64,000 nt of DNA from assembly GCF_027943255.1 (NCBI RefSeq), contig NC_072897.1, positions 37,050,044 through 37,114,043 of the forward strand, written 5' to 3'. The translations under genes were made by a program, and so were the position numbers. Within the stretch, counting starts at the first letter, position 1. Each line of letters opens with the position of its first letter. Of the stretch, positions 1 through 10,778 are shown one piece after another. The notes below the pieces were generated by a model that worked only from the letters and a program-made list of their open reading frames with translations, made no database searches and was not told the DNA's origin. Source of the stretch: Anastrepha obliqua (lineage: Eukaryota > Arthropoda > Insecta > Diptera > Tephritidae).

Positions 1-213
1 AAGTTCTTCATCCTGATTACTTCTTTATCACGGCCGATAACTGCATAGCTTTAGACTCACAGTCGATAAGAAAGGAATTAAATATAACACGAATATATCG
101 AATCATTTATTCACTGACTGCAATGATAACAATAATTTTCATTCATAATAAACAAAAAATAGTTTAAAGAAACTAAAAAACACGCTTTTTTGCTAATCGA
201 ACTAAAAAGTAGA
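1..213. other. AT-rich flank with a partial direct repeat
   Basis: No coding signal seen. Bases about 154-216 nearly repeat the stretch that begins at 217, sharing the blocks AAAAAACACGCTTTT and CTAATCGAACTAAAAAG. This is a direct duplication of about 63 bp of the outer end of the foldback repeat that follows. Confidence 0.6.
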
Positions 214-706
214 AAATAAAAAATAGTTAAAAAAAACTAAAAAACACGCTTTTATTGCTAATCGAACTAAAAAGTAGAAAATAAATTTTAATGACAAAGA
301 GACCTATAATGAAGTAATAGCAAATCGAACGATCAGTCATAGTCAACTACCTCAGAACAGAATTATAACAAAAATTAAGATACAAATAGAGTAATTCAAA
401 TTAGAGTTAAAAGCGTGGGATGCTTGATATAGTAAATATTACAATCATTCTATTGGCAACTACCTATGTGCAGAGGGTTATGAAAGTGAAGCAAAATGCA
501 TCCCACGCTTTTAACTCTAATTTGAATTACTCTATTTGTATCTTAATTTTTTTATAATTCTGTTCTGAGGTAGTTGACTATGACTGATCGTTCGATTTGC
601 TATTACTTCATTATAGGTCTCTTTGTCATTAAAATTTATTTTCTACTTTTTAGTTCGATTAGCAATAAAAGCGTGTTTTTTAGTTTTTTTAAACTATTTT
701 TTATTT
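214..706. repeat. Long inverted (foldback) repeat, 210-bp arms with a 74-bp loop
   Basis: The left arm (214-423) and right arm (498-706) are reverse complements over about 210 bp. I see only a mismatch and short indels in the A/T runs near 370 and 225. The spacer is 424-497. The inner arm ends read AAGCGTGGGATGC and GCATCCCACGCTT. The outer end of the right arm abuts the first recognisable LINE codons at about 707. It could be a foldback or MITE-like element, or an inverted 5' rearrangement of the LINE. The high arm identity points to a recent origin or gene conversion. No terminal duplication was identified. Confidence 0.8.
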
Positions 707-2638
707 ATTGATAATTTACTGGGCATGGGTCTAACTCAGATTAATGGGTTAACTAATAGTATGAGTCGTTTACTAGATTTGATTTTTATAAGCGACAACA
801 TTAGTTCTGTTCTATCACAGCCTTTTTCTTCTATATCTATTCTATTCTATATTAATATAAAAAGTAATCCGAAGAATTTTTGGCGATATATTAAATCGAT
901 TAAAAAGGCCTCTTCTATTCCTAATTCGGTTTTTTATAGAGACGTAACTGCCTGCTCTGTCAGCGATGCAGCGAATTTATTTGCTGATTTCTTTTCATCT
1001 AACTTCGTGTCTGATGAAGATATTCAGGAAGAACATTTGGCAGCCATTCGCCATAATTTCTTGGGTAAAGTGTCTTCTTCAGTTGACTTTGGTTCGCTTG
1101 TTCTGTCTGATGATGATGTCATTGAGGGATTGTTAAAGATTAAAAACTCGGCCCATTCGGATGTACATGGGCTTTCTGTAACTTTGTTTAAAAATTGTCG
1201 CTCTTTAGTTCAACCTCTTAAACTGATTTTTAACAAATCCTTGGCCGAAGGAATATTTATCGATGACTGGAAGCTGACTTTGGTCACTCCTATTTTTAAA
1301 AGCGGTAATAAAAGCAATATTGCAAATTACAGACCAATTTCCAAATTATCTGCTGTATCTAAACTCTTTGAAAGCGTTGTTAAAGACAAGTTATATTTTA
1401 GTGTTAAACGTCTAATTAGTCCACGTCAGCATGGTTTTGTAGTTGCAAGGTCTACCCTATCCAACTTATCCGTTTTTTCTGATGATTGCCACGCAGGCTT
1501 TCAGATTGGTTTCCAAACTGACGCGATATACACGGATTTTTCTAAAGCCTTTGATAAAATCTCCCATACAATTTTAGTAACTAAATTGGCTTGTCTTGGT
1601 TTTCATTCAACTTTCCTCGATTGGATTCGGTCCTATTTAATAAAGAGATGCTGCACTGTAGTTATCGATGGTGTTTCTTCGAAACACTACACTGCCACCT
1701 CTGGGGTACCTCAGGGTAGTATATTAGGACCTTTGTTATTTATTTTGTTTATTAATGATATTCATTCATGTTTTTCCTTCGCTAATTTTCTTCTCTATGC
1801 TGATGATCTAAAAGTGTACGCTGAAATAAGAAATTCTAGTGATTCAGCCGCCCTACAGTCTGAGTTGAATAATTTATTTTCCTGGTGCCTTATTAATTGT
1901 CTATTTCTTAACATTGAAAAATGTCATAAAATCACATTTTCTAAGCTTCAAAACCCCCTCAGCACCTCTTATCATATCAATCATACATATCTTGCTTCGT
2001 CTGATGTGATAAAAGACTTAGGGGTGTTCTTTGATTCAAAGCTTAATTTTATCACGCACCTAAATTATGCCGTTTCCAATTCTCTTGCTATGCTCGCATT
2101 TGTTAGACGTCACTCATCGCACTTCACTGATCCATATACTCTTAAGATTTTATACTCTGCGTTTGTGCGGTCCAAATTAGATTATGCCTCTTTTATTTGG
2201 AGACCTTATCATGCAGTTCATATAAATCGAGTGGAGAGGGTTCAAAAAATTTTTTTGCGTTTCGCGCTACATTCACTCAATTTCTCAGACCCCAAACCGT
2301 CTTACGTCTCACGCTGTCGTTTGATTAGTCTCTGTCCATTAAGTGACAGAGGTACATTCCAGGCAGTTTCTTTTATCTTCGATCTCGTTAATGGACTAAT
2401 TGACTGCCCGTTTCTTCTAGAAAGAATACATTTTAATGTTCCCTGCAGGAACTTTCGCCGTGTCAAAATTTTTCATGTTGGCGTTAGGAGGACATTATAT
2501 AGTTCCAAAGCGCCTCTTGTTAGAACGCTGTCTGACATTAACTATCTCGCCTCCCTTTTGGATCTAGACTTTTCCAGGGCGAAACATGTATTTAAATCCC
2601 AATTAAAAAATTTTTTCCTTTGTAAGAATTCTAAATAA
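704..2638 (+). pseudogene. Jockey-type LINE ORF2, 5'-truncated and internally deleted
   Basis: Encodes the reverse transcriptase (RT) of a non-LTR retrotransposon. The first ~35 recognisable residues, reading GLTQINGLTN and then LLDLIFISD, are the C-terminal end of an APE-type endonuclease. The sequence then jumps at about 840-860 to the pre-RT linker (FWRYIKSIKK), so a block is deleted. RT motifs follow in order: NYRPIS (about 1325), TDFSKAFD (about 1535), SGVPQGSILGPLLF (about 1700) and the catalytic YADD at 1796-1807. The C-terminal thumb region runs to a stop at 2636-2638 with no RNase H. The upstream open frame from 623 lies in the foldback arm and is unlikely to be native. The RT frame itself has no stop, which suggests a young copy. 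Jockey versus CR1 clade is not settled. Confidence 0.85.
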
Positions 2639-2960
2639 TTACCAAGTATATTTTGTTAATTTAGTTTTCTAAGCTTTGATTTTGTTAATTATTTCTATTT
2701 ATATAATATATAATATAAATACTCTTAGTTCTATGTAGTCTGTAAGAAACTTTGTATTTTCTTGTCTTACTAAAATGAATAATCCTCCTCTTTAAGTTAT
2801 AAGAAAGTTTATATTTTTCTTTTACTCATTACAATTGAAGCTAGTTAATTATAAGTTTAATTTTACTTTGATTAATGATTTAGCATTAATCTTTTTTCAT
2901 AGTCTGTAAGAAATTCTGTATTTTTTAGACTAAAAAAAAAAAAAAAAACAAAAAAAAAAA
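2639..2960 (+). other. 3' UTR and A-rich tail of the Jockey-type LINE
   Basis: AT-rich sequence after the RT stop, with a repeated motif resembling GTCTGTAAGAAA at about 2738 and 2903. It ends in an A-rich run (about 2932-2960) that abuts an R1-type LINE on the other strand. The A tail marks the 3' end of the insertion, so this LINE probably jumped into the R1 relic. Confidence 0.7.
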
Positions 2961-3545
2961 ACAATATCTACAAGTATCGTGCCGCTGATGATGAGTACCG
3001 CTGCTTCTGATATCGTACGGTATGCTGAAGGAACACGGAGGGCAACAGTTCTTTGGGTCTTGCCAGGAATCTTCCGGCGACATTTAGCTTTAAGTGTGTC
3101 CGCCCATATTTCACATCTGTGCAGTAATCTAGATACCGTCGAGTCCATGAGTATCTTCCGTCTGCTTGCGATGGGGCCTCCGGTGTTAGGCAACACTCTT
3201 GATAGCGCTGAGATTGTTTTCGCAGAATTTGTGCCCAGCTTACTATCGAGTCTGATGCCCAGATATTTCAGCACCTTTAAAGCCGTTATGTTCTCTGTGT
3301 AAACCAGCTTTGTTACTTGTAGAAGTATGCGCGCCCTCGTAAGTGGGATGACTCGTGCGAGTCAAGCCATGTCTTGATCCTTATCATTGTTTGTGTAAGT
3401 TTCCGCCTTGCCGCATCTACATCACGTGCAAAAATTACTGCTGCAATATCATCCGTTTATTCTACAAGATAACAATCGTCGGGCATGTCGATGGTGAGGA
3501 TGTCGTCATAACTGACGTTCTAGAGGTAAGGGCTTGCGATTGAGT
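2961..3545 (-). pseudogene. R1-type LINE RT fragment
   Basis: Reading the minus strand, the segment gives TDDIAAVIFARDVDAAR, a damaged form of the RT catalytic box in which the usual Tyr-Ala is lost behind a stop. It is followed by the R1-type thumb with LKYLGIRLDSKL and ALSRVLPNTGGP. The reading ends abruptly at 2961, against the A tail of the Jockey-type LINE. At least one stop and one frame change are present. The order on the minus strand agrees with the R1-type endonuclease piece at 6150-6395, so both may derive from one element cut up by later insertions. Confidence 0.75.
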
Positions 3546-3829
3546 TTGTGCAGCACCAGAGGCTAGCACTTTTGTCCATTATCCTTTTCTTTTGTTATAG
3601 ATGAGTATACGATCTTTACGGTAAAAGCAGATCATCTTCATCAAATCTTGAGGTGTTTTGAATTGGTTCTCTAGTGCGTTAATCATATTCACCTACTTTG
3701 CGCTGCTGAAAGCGTTTCATACGATGGATGTGACTGCACGATTGGTGGGGAAAAGTGGTTTATGCTTCGTTACTTTCCTATATTGTAGACCTTTGCGGCC
3801 TAAAACCGTATTGCCTATCCGAGAGGCGG
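3546..3829. other. No recognised gene
   Basis: A short plus-strand reading frame crosses this stretch but does not resemble a family I know. It joins the I/Loa-type LINE fragment that starts at about 3830. Confidence 0.4.
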
Positions 3830-5080
3830 CGGTGAGATATTGGCCGTCATTGACAAGGGAGAAAATAAAGGGGCTTTTCCTAAAGAAAAATGGAAACGGA
3901 TATAGGAGGCTATCGCTGAAGCCTACCTCCAGATTCTAGACGAACACCCGGACCTTCCCCCTTTGTCATGATGCAGGGTCGTATCAAGGTAGAGCCAAGC
4001 TAATCGCCTGCACCTGTCAGCTTTGGAATCAGATGAGGAGAGTGACAAAGCCGGCCTGCGTAGGGATACTGGAGAAAGGTTGGTCTGCAGCCAAAGCTCA
4101 GCTGACTCCGAGTGGCTGACTGATGTGGGGCCGCTCTTCCACGAAGAGCATCCCTTCGCTGACACTGAGGGTGGGGAGATCTCGGAAAAGGATGTCGATG
4201 TCACGATGGTGGAGATGAAACAGAGAGATTCATATGAAGCTGATCCAAGTTAATCTCCACCACTCTAAATTTGGGTCCGTGCATCTTTCTGTCCATTTGG
4301 CTGCCAGTGGACTTGACCTAGCCTTCATTCAAGAGCCATGAATATCCGGCAACATAATAAACGGACTATGAATGAAGGGATTCCAGCTGATTACCGTACA
4401 ACACAGAGGTAAAATTCATAGCTGCATCCTAGCTAAAAATACAATACTCGTAACATCAACATTTTCTCGCTACCACATCTTAGTAGCGGCGACTTAGTGG
4501 CGGCAAGCATTGATCTTGGGAAAATCGGATTTTAGCTAGCCTCCGCTTATATGGCCTATGAAAAAGGTGAGCCATTACTGGACTTTATTCTAGAAAACAA
4601 AAATTCGTTTTCAGACCTTTGGTATATCGAATTTTAAATCGGCACTAGGTCTCCTCAATTTAGTCAGTTCAGAGGTATACGAAAAACCGACTGCGCAGTT
4701 TACAATAATAGATTGAGAGCTTTACTCCCAAAGATAGCCCCCAAAGATCCCACTACATGTGGGGAGCTCTATAAATTGGTTTATCAGGTAACTACAGCAA
4801 TGAATAGCTCCTTAACAGCAAGTTGTCCGGCTGTTCAGCTCAGAGGGAAGTCTACCTTGGTGGTACATAGAACGTTATTTAATCTTGCCAAGGCCACGAG
4901 TAGGTCAAGCAGTCAGAACTGCGCTGCGTGAATCTTCGCAAAATTATTGCAAAGGAATTGAAGAAACTTCATAAGCGGCCAGATTAAGAAAAATTATTTC
5001 AAAATCACCATGCAACTTAGGCTATCTACAAGGTTAAGGGAATACAAGGAGTACATGAAATAAGGAATCATTAGGTCTTC
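3830..5080 (+). pseudogene. I/Loa-type LINE: ORF1 C-terminus plus start of ORF2
   Basis: About 3838-4253 reads as the C-terminal half of a LINE ORF1 of the kind seen with I/Loa elements: LAVIDKGENKG, then a KLIAC segment, then an acidic tail ending EADPS. It shifts frame near 4020. ORF2 begins at the ATG at 4234-4236, overlapping the ORF1 end, with KLIQVNLHHSK, the start of an APE endonuclease. Stops interrupt it, including one in place of the Trp after IQEP. The second half of the endonuclease, with the expected SDH box, is missing. From about 4670 the linker before the RT appears (RALLPKIAPKDP, then SSLTASCP). The element is badly decayed and inactive. Confidence 0.7.
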
Positions 5081-5082
5081 TG

Positions 5083-5505
5083 CTAGAAACACACTTTACA
5101 GTGAGCGTTAGCATCGCATCCCACTATCAGCCTAACTTTAAGCTTATTAGCTTCTTTTATAATTTGTTTCAAAAGTTGTAGCGGTAATTTAACATTATCG
5201 TGAGCGAGATAAACGGACGCCAACCAATAACTAGAATTGTTGAGCTCAAAGCTAGCTATCACCAGAGTGCTATCACGGAGGTTCAATAAAATAAATATAT
5301 CCAGAGTAGCTTTTGCTAAAATACAAGCTCTTGGAATGCCGTCAGAACTCAATACCAACAGCTTATAGGCTGGCGTACTCAATCCGCAAACCCTATTGAC
5401 ACTTACCCAGGGCTTTGAGAATAACATCAGGTTTGATAAGCGGATTAGTAGACCAGTAGAGGCCGATTTAGAATGATGGATATTAATCTGGTGTAAAACA
5501 ATGGT
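5083..5505 (-). pseudogene. I/Loa-type LINE endonuclease N-terminus
   Basis: The minus strand starts near 5505 with LHQINIHHSKSAS, shifts frame, and continues with KPWVSVNRVCGLS, RACILAKATL, a central VIASFELNNSS and VGCDANAH near 5110. These are the first half of an APE endonuclease domain. Its missing ORF1 is probably the duplicated piece at 5745-6131, further upstream on the same strand, with a SINE between the two. Confidence 0.7.
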
Positions 5506-5509
5506 AAAA

Positions 5510-5700
5510 CTGTGAGTGTATTTTTGCCATGGAAACGCTCCTAAAAGCTCATAATATCTGCCGTTCGGAATCGGCTTGAAATCGTAGGTCCCTTCATTTG
5601 TGGAACAACATCAAGACGCACACCACAAATAGGAAGATGAGGTCGGTCAAACACCCAAACAGAGTGTACGCGCCAATTACATATATATACACTCGTATAT
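5510..5700 (+). repeat. tRNA-headed SINE, 3' portion (copy 1)
   Basis: Contains the shared SINE body: TGCCGTTCGGAATCGGCTTG, then a CATTTGTGGAACAACATC block, and ending GTACGCGCCAATTA followed by an AT-dinucleotide-rich tail. The same body recurs at 34400-40305 (split), 42437-42555 and 50086-50326. The 5' tRNA-like head is absent here, so this copy is truncated. Confidence 0.8.
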
Positions 5701-5744
5701 ACTCGTATATATTATATATGAATATATACCCCACAATCATTTTT

Positions 5745-6131
5745 TGTAGCCCTCTTGTATAGTTTGGTGGATCTTTCGTTGCCATAGGCCACAAAACTAC
5801 CTCAATCCACCTCCACTGATCTCGAGGAATACCACAGCCCTTCTTTGCGCTATCCACGATAGCTAACATCTTGCCGCCACCACTAACCACAGTGCTATAT
5901 GATAGTCCTGGAACATACTTAGCTGCCTCATGCCTTTTAACCGCCATCTTGTATAGTTTGGTGGATCTTTCGTTGCTACAAAACTACCTCAATCCACCTC
6001 CACTGATCTCGAGGAATACCACAGCCCTCCTTTGCGCTATCCACGACAGCTAACATCTTGCCGCCACCACTAACCACAGTGCTATATGATAGCACTGGAA
6101 CATACTTAGCGGCCTCATGCCTTTTAACCGC
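5745..6131 (-). pseudogene. LINE ORF1 fragment in two tandem copies
   Basis: The segment 5751-5948 is repeated almost exactly at 5949-6131. The minus strand of each copy reads KRHEAAKYVPG, LSYSTVVSGGGKMLAIVD and GIPRDQWRWIEVVL. This matches the start of the conserved nucleic-acid-binding region of I/Loa-type LINE ORF1 proteins (compare LAVIDKGENKG at 3838). The copies differ by a few bases and a short deletion. The tandem duplication occurred after the element arrived. Confidence 0.6.
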
Positions 6132-6149
6132 ATTTTGCTCCTCAGAGGA

Positions 6150-6395
6150 TCTCAGACGCTTAGGCGCTCGTTTTGATACCTACGTTTGCAATGACAAGTT
6201 TAGTCTTGCGGCCACACCTATTATTCGTTGGCCTCTCGAGTTTGTTGTTCGCCTGCCCGACTCCATGGCCATAGTGTTAAAGTCTCCTGCGATAATGAGG
6301 TGTCCGCTTATTTGACAAGCTGTATCTGCGAGGTTTTCCAGTTTAGCCTGGAAGTCCGCATTATGAAATCTTGTGTAAGGTAGCAGCTCATGCTT
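6150..6395 (-). pseudogene. R1-type LINE endonuclease fragment
   Basis: The minus strand reads QISGHLIIAGDFNTMAMESG followed by TTNSRGQRIIG and LNLSLQT. This is the GDFNA..EWGS..TN.RG box of R1-clade APE endonucleases, with Trp replaced by Ser in the EWG triplet. Only this central portion is left. It lies upstream, in minus-strand order, of the R1-type RT at 2961-3545. Confidence 0.65.
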
Positions 6396-6479
6396 GTGGG
6401 ACTATGGCTCGTTATCCAAATGCACCACCAAACTTCAAAATGAAGACAATTTTTCTACAACCACACATCCGATCTACTC

Positions 6480-7280
6480 AAAGCAAACACTGAAATAACA
6501 ATCAACCAAACAGCAGACGAAGAGAAGAAGACGGTTTAGGCACAGAAATAGGCGCATGGCAAACAACTACACATTAGGAAGTCGCAAATATTGACAAAAA
6601 GAACAGTCATACCTGGCTTCATAGAGAAGAGCTGCATCCTGAAACGCAAGGATTTATAATCGCCGTTCAAGATCAAGTAGTCCCCCGCACAAAAATTCAT
6701 AATAAAAGACCCGATTATAACTAACGAAACGAGAGTAAACACGTAGACACAACATAGTTGCAAAAATAATACATCAAGAAATAGCCACTAAACAACATAA
6801 AACAGAAAACAATGATCAATATTACAAATAGATATACCCCTTCAAACATCTTAGTCAGTGAAGAACATACCTTCTACTGGCACACTCCAATGCACACCGA
6901 TAAAACGATAATGAGGTATAGACCGGATATTACTTTAATAAATAAAATTAACAAAAGTACATACTTTATAGAAATCACCACCCAAATGATCGCAACATAC
7001 ATAAAAAATATCTAAAAAAAAATGAAAAATATAGTGAACTAACTTAAGAAATAAAACGAATATGGAAACAAAATGCTGTAAAAACAAACCCATTTTTGAT
7101 TTCAGCAACTGGATTACTCCACAAAACATTTATTAAAAACTTTAATAAGCTAAAGATCGACCCAATTATACATCACAAGATACAAAAATCAGTAATTTTA
7201 AAAACACTGAAAAAAAAATTAAATAAAAAGTGCCGACACGACTTGCAGCCCGTCGCGTTCGGTAAAAGTGGCGTGGGATA
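6480..7280 (+). pseudogene. R4/Dong-type LINE C-terminus with restriction-like endonuclease
   Basis: Frames on the plus strand read RRMANNYTLGSRKY, ASREELHPETQGF (one codon disturbed) and IIAVQDQVV, then after a deletion TPMHTDKTIM, RPDITLINK and YFIEITT. The RPD...IE arrangement is the core of the restriction-like endonuclease domain at the C-terminus of R4/Dong LINEs. The last part reads SATGLLHKTFIKNF and ends at a stop near 7280. Several frameshifts and an internal deletion make it inactive. Assignment to R4/Dong is from family memory. An RT fragment of the same kind lies at 13977-15770. Confidence 0.6.
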
Positions 7281-7300
7281 ATCATAATAATAATAATAAT
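7276..7300. repeat. TAA trinucleotide run at the R4/Dong 3' end
   Basis: An AATCATAATAATAAT-type run directly follows the stop of the R4/Dong relic. A TAA run is expected as tail or target for Dong-type elements, which supports the classification. 7301-7560, beyond it, holds no gene I recognise. Confidence 0.5.
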
Positions 7301-7590
7301 ACCCCCGCAACGGCATCCCCGAAGGGGTATGACGAGTATAACAATCCCGCGGTCCTTAGTTCAGATGAGAGAACAACAAACCTAACATCCAGGCTAATAA
7401 AATGTATGTCTGAAGGATATCGTAAACCCAGAAGCAATACTGTAAGCCAATTTAAACTGGAAAGCATAGATCGAAAGAGATATGATGGGAGCGACGCCCC
7501 CAGGGTACCCTAGTTTACCGCCTTGATGGGTCAACTACCCACTAAATTACTTTTATTCAATTCGAAGTAAAAATAGGTGAAAATAATACA

Positions 7591-8382
7591 AAATTAAGAA
7601 TCAATATACTTTTGCTCGATGCGACCATCTTTTGCTTTAACTACGACCTTGAGACGTTCCAGAAACGAATCGCCAGCTGCCCTACTGTGACCAGCAGGTA
7701 TTTTGGCACACTCGCGTAAAATGGCTTTTTCCAGCGCCTCGAGACTGGTGAATCTTTTAGTTCGGACCTTGCCGTCCAAAATAGCACAAAGAGAATACTC
7801 CATCAGACTTGCGACTGGTGAATTTCAGAGCCAATGTGTAGACGTTATGAAGTTCAGAACATTGTTTTTTAGCCATTCTTGGTTGACTCGAGTTTTGTGA
7901 GACGGTGCCGAGACCCGTTTTTATAAAGTTCATGGTCTGCCACCGAAATGTTTGTCTGCCCACGGCCTCACAGCAGCTTCCAGAATATTTTCCGGATAAT
8001 ATTTCGCATTTACCTTGACGCCAGACTCGATAAAAACGATTGGAGAGCACCCATCTGCGGTTACAGCTGGATAAACCATTACCTGTGGCGAGTGCCGCAT
8101 CCTGGTGGCCAATCGATGACTCAAAATCTCGTATGAACCGTCGGTCAAATAAATCCAACCTTTTGGGAGTTAACGAATTGTTCAATTTGACCAACTTTCT
8201 CGTCAGAAAACACAATGTTCGGAAATTGACTTGAATTGGCCAAGCGAATCAACTCCTTCGCTCTCTTAACTCTGACTTGTTGCTGCTTTGGCATGATACC
8301 ATACGCCTTTTGGAACTTGAGATAATTTTGACGTGATAACGTCTTATAATTCGATTTAACAGGCTGCACGCACGAAAAAATG
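7591..8382 (-). pseudogene. Tc1/mariner transposase (maT-like), 5'-truncated
   Basis: Cut-and-paste transposase of the DDE/D Tc1/mariner superfamily. On the minus strand, the region upstream of the first catalytic Asp is followed by NIVFSDEK (catalytic Asp), IEQFVNSQ, LTDGSYEILSHRLA, QVMVYPAVTADG and KYYPENILEAAVRPW. A damaged SAPSHKTRV follows where the second Asp should be; it is lost behind a stop. The C-terminus is LDGKVRTKRFTSLEALEKA to a stop near 7594. The box with the third Asp is deleted. The N-terminal DNA-binding half is missing where the minisatellite begins at 8383. Confidence 0.75.
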
Positions 8383-8573
8383 TGTCGTTACCTTGCTCAT
8401 ATGTAGTTACCTTGCTCATTAGTGTTACCTTGCTCATATTAGTGTTACCTTGCTCATAGTAGTTACCTTGCTCATATTAGTGTTACCTTGCTCATATGTA
8501 GTTACCTTGCTCATTAGTGTTACCTTGCTCATATTAGTGTTACCTTGCTCATATGTAGTTACCTTGCTCATTG
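8383..8573. repeat. Minisatellite built on TACCTTGCTCAT
   Basis: About ten copies of GTTACCTTGCTCAT are separated by short linkers of 4-7 bases (ATGTA, TAGT, ATTAGT, AGTA). The linkers recur in a mixed order, so longer units of several copies have been duplicated. The array starts exactly where the mariner relic loses its 5' half. Confidence 0.85.
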
Positions 8574-8908
8574 CATTGAATGAACTGCAAGCGAAAGCGC
8601 GGAAGGAACGACAAAGCAAACAAAGCAAACGAACGGCAACGTTCGACATCTTGCTCTCCCCTACTTAAGTGAGCGTATATATGTATGTATATGCGCATAT
8701 GTACATATATAAATTCACGTATTTGTATTGGCATATGCCTTCTTATTGATTATTATTAATTTGATTTACTTGAAGAATTTAAAATAAAACCAAGTTTGTT
8801 AATAATACCTGTTGTTTTAATGTTATAATTATTAATTTTTTTATTATATATGAAGGAAAAAATGTATTTTAATATTTACCATATACCTTATAAAATATGT
8901 TGTCTATA
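8574..8908. other. AT-rich stretch with a fragment of the 31880-type repeat
   Basis: No gene seen. About 8665-8740 (a TATGTATATGCGCATATG core ending CATATGCCTTCTTA) resembles 32260-32320 and the two flanks of the Helitron at 41660-41700 and 49493-49530. It is therefore a third fragment of that repeat family. Confidence 0.45.
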
Positions 8909-9050
8909 CTAATATTATATAGAGGAAAACTTTGTTTGTTTGTAATGAATAGGCTCAAAACTACTGGACCGATTTTAAAAATTCTTTCACCATTCGAAAG
9001 CTACATCATCCACGAGTAACATGGTTTATATTTTATTTTGGAAATAGGGA
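8909..9050 (+). mobile_element. Helentron-like non-autonomous element, conserved head
   Basis: Starts TACTAATATTATATAGAGGA and continues with TTTGTTTGTTTGTAATGAA and CTACTGGACCGATTTTAAA. This is the leader typical of short Helitron/Helentron-derived insect elements as I know them. Such elements often carry a core tandem array and end near a microsatellite, which is what follows (9051-11552). No coding sequence. Confidence 0.5.
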
Positions 9051-10778
9051 TCGAGATATAGGTCAAAACGTGGACCCGGGTAACCTTCGGATGTGTATGT
9101 ACAATATGGGTATCAAATGGAAGCTGTTGGTGAATGCTTTAGTCCAGAGTATTTCCATCCGTTCCGTGACTAGGGTCTCACCAAAACATGGACCCTAGAA
9201 TGTGTTTATACAATATGGATATCAAGTGAAAGCTGTTGATAAGTGCTTTAATACGGGGTAATTTTCATACCTATTGATGACTAGGGTCTGGAAATATATG
9301 CCAAAACGTGGACCCGCCGTGTCTTTGCACCGAATTAAACCAAACTTCCACACATTGTTAAGGAGGTATTGAAGATGGTTTCCGTATAGTTTGGGTACCT
9401 ATTGGTAGATATGGTCTCGAGATATAGGTCAAAACGTGGACCCGGGTAACCTTCGGATGTGTATGTACAATATGGGTATCAAATGGAAGCTGTTGGTGAA
9501 TGCTTTAGTTCAGAGTATTTTTCATGCCGCTCCGTGACTAGGGTCTCGAGATAGAGACCAAAACGTGGACCCTTGAATGTGTTTGTACAATATGGATATC
9601 AAATGAAAGCTGTTGATAAGTGTTTTAATACGGGGTAATTTTCATACCTATTGATGACTAGGGTCTCGAAATATATGCCAAAACGTAGACCCGCCCTGTC
9701 TCTGAACCGAATTAAACCAAACTTACACACATTGTTAAGTAGGTATTGAAGATGATTTCCGTATAGTTTGAATACCTATTGGTAGATAGGGTCTCGAGAT
9801 ATAGGTCAAAACGTTGACCCGGGTAACCTTCGGATGTGTATGTACGATATGGGTATCAAATGGAAGCTGTTAGTGAATGCTTTAGTTCAGAGTATTTCCA
9901 TCCGCTCCGTGACTAGGGTCTCGAGATAGAGACCAAAACGTGGACCCTAGAATGTGTTTGTACAATATGGATATCAAATGAAAGCTGTTGATAAGTGCTT
10001 TAATACGGGGTAATTTTCATACCTATTGATGACTAGGGTCTCGAAATATATGCCAAAACGTGGACCCGCCGTGTCTTTGCACCGAATTAAACCAAACTTA
10101 CACACATTGTTAAGGAGGTATTGAATATGATTTCCGTATAGTTTGAATACCTATTGGTAGATAGGGTCTCGAGATATAGGTCAAAAATGTTGACCCGGGT
10201 AACCTTCGGATGTGTATGTACGATATGGGTATCAAATGGAAGCTGTTGGTGAATGCTTTAGTTCAGAGTATTTCCATCCGCTCCTTGACTAGGATCTCGA
10301 GATAGAGACCAAAACGTGGACCCTAGAATGTGTTTGTACAATATGGATATCAAATGAAAGCTGTTGATAAGTGCTTTAATACGGGGTAATTTTCAAACCT
10401 ATTGATGACTAGGGTCTCGAAATATATGCCAAAACGTGGACCCGCCGTGTCTTTGAACCGAATTAAACCAAACTTCCACACATTGTTAAGGAGGTATTGA
10501 AGATGGTTTCTGTATAGTTTGGGTACATATTGGTAGATATGGTCTCGAGATATAGGTCAAAACGTGGACCCGGGTAACCTTCGGATGTGTATGTACAATA
10601 TGGGTATCAAATGGAAGCTGTTGGTGAATGCTTTAGTACAGAGTATTTTTCATGCCGCTCCGTGACTGGGGTCTCGAGATATAGGTCAAAACGTGGACCC
10701 GGGTAACCTTTGGTTGTGTATGTACAATATGAGTATCAAATGAAAGCTGTTGATAAGTGCTTTAATACGGGGTAATTT
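9051..10778. repeat. 375-bp higher-order tandem array of three related monomers
   Basis: The phrase GATATAGGTCAAAACGT(G/T)GACC recurs at about 9055, 9420, 9795, 10170, 10545 and 10680, giving a period of about 375 bp over roughly 4.5 units. Each unit holds three diverged monomers of about 125 bp, all beginning with (G)GTCTCGA(G/A)ATA and then CAAAACGTGGACCC. Monomer a contains GGTAACCTTCGGATGTG, monomer b TAGAATGTGTTTGTACA, monomer c CGCCGTGTCTTTG. The last unit is cut to monomer a plus a hybrid a/b. No coding potential. Confidence 0.85.

Noticed and set aside
623..703. Native N-terminus of the Jockey-type LINE protein
   Set aside because: It lies in the arm of the foldback repeat and reads as hydrophobic AT-rich translation.
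8383..8573. CRISPR-like regular repeats
   Set aside because: The linkers are 4-7 bases, recur, and are not unique spacers; the context is a fly transposon region.
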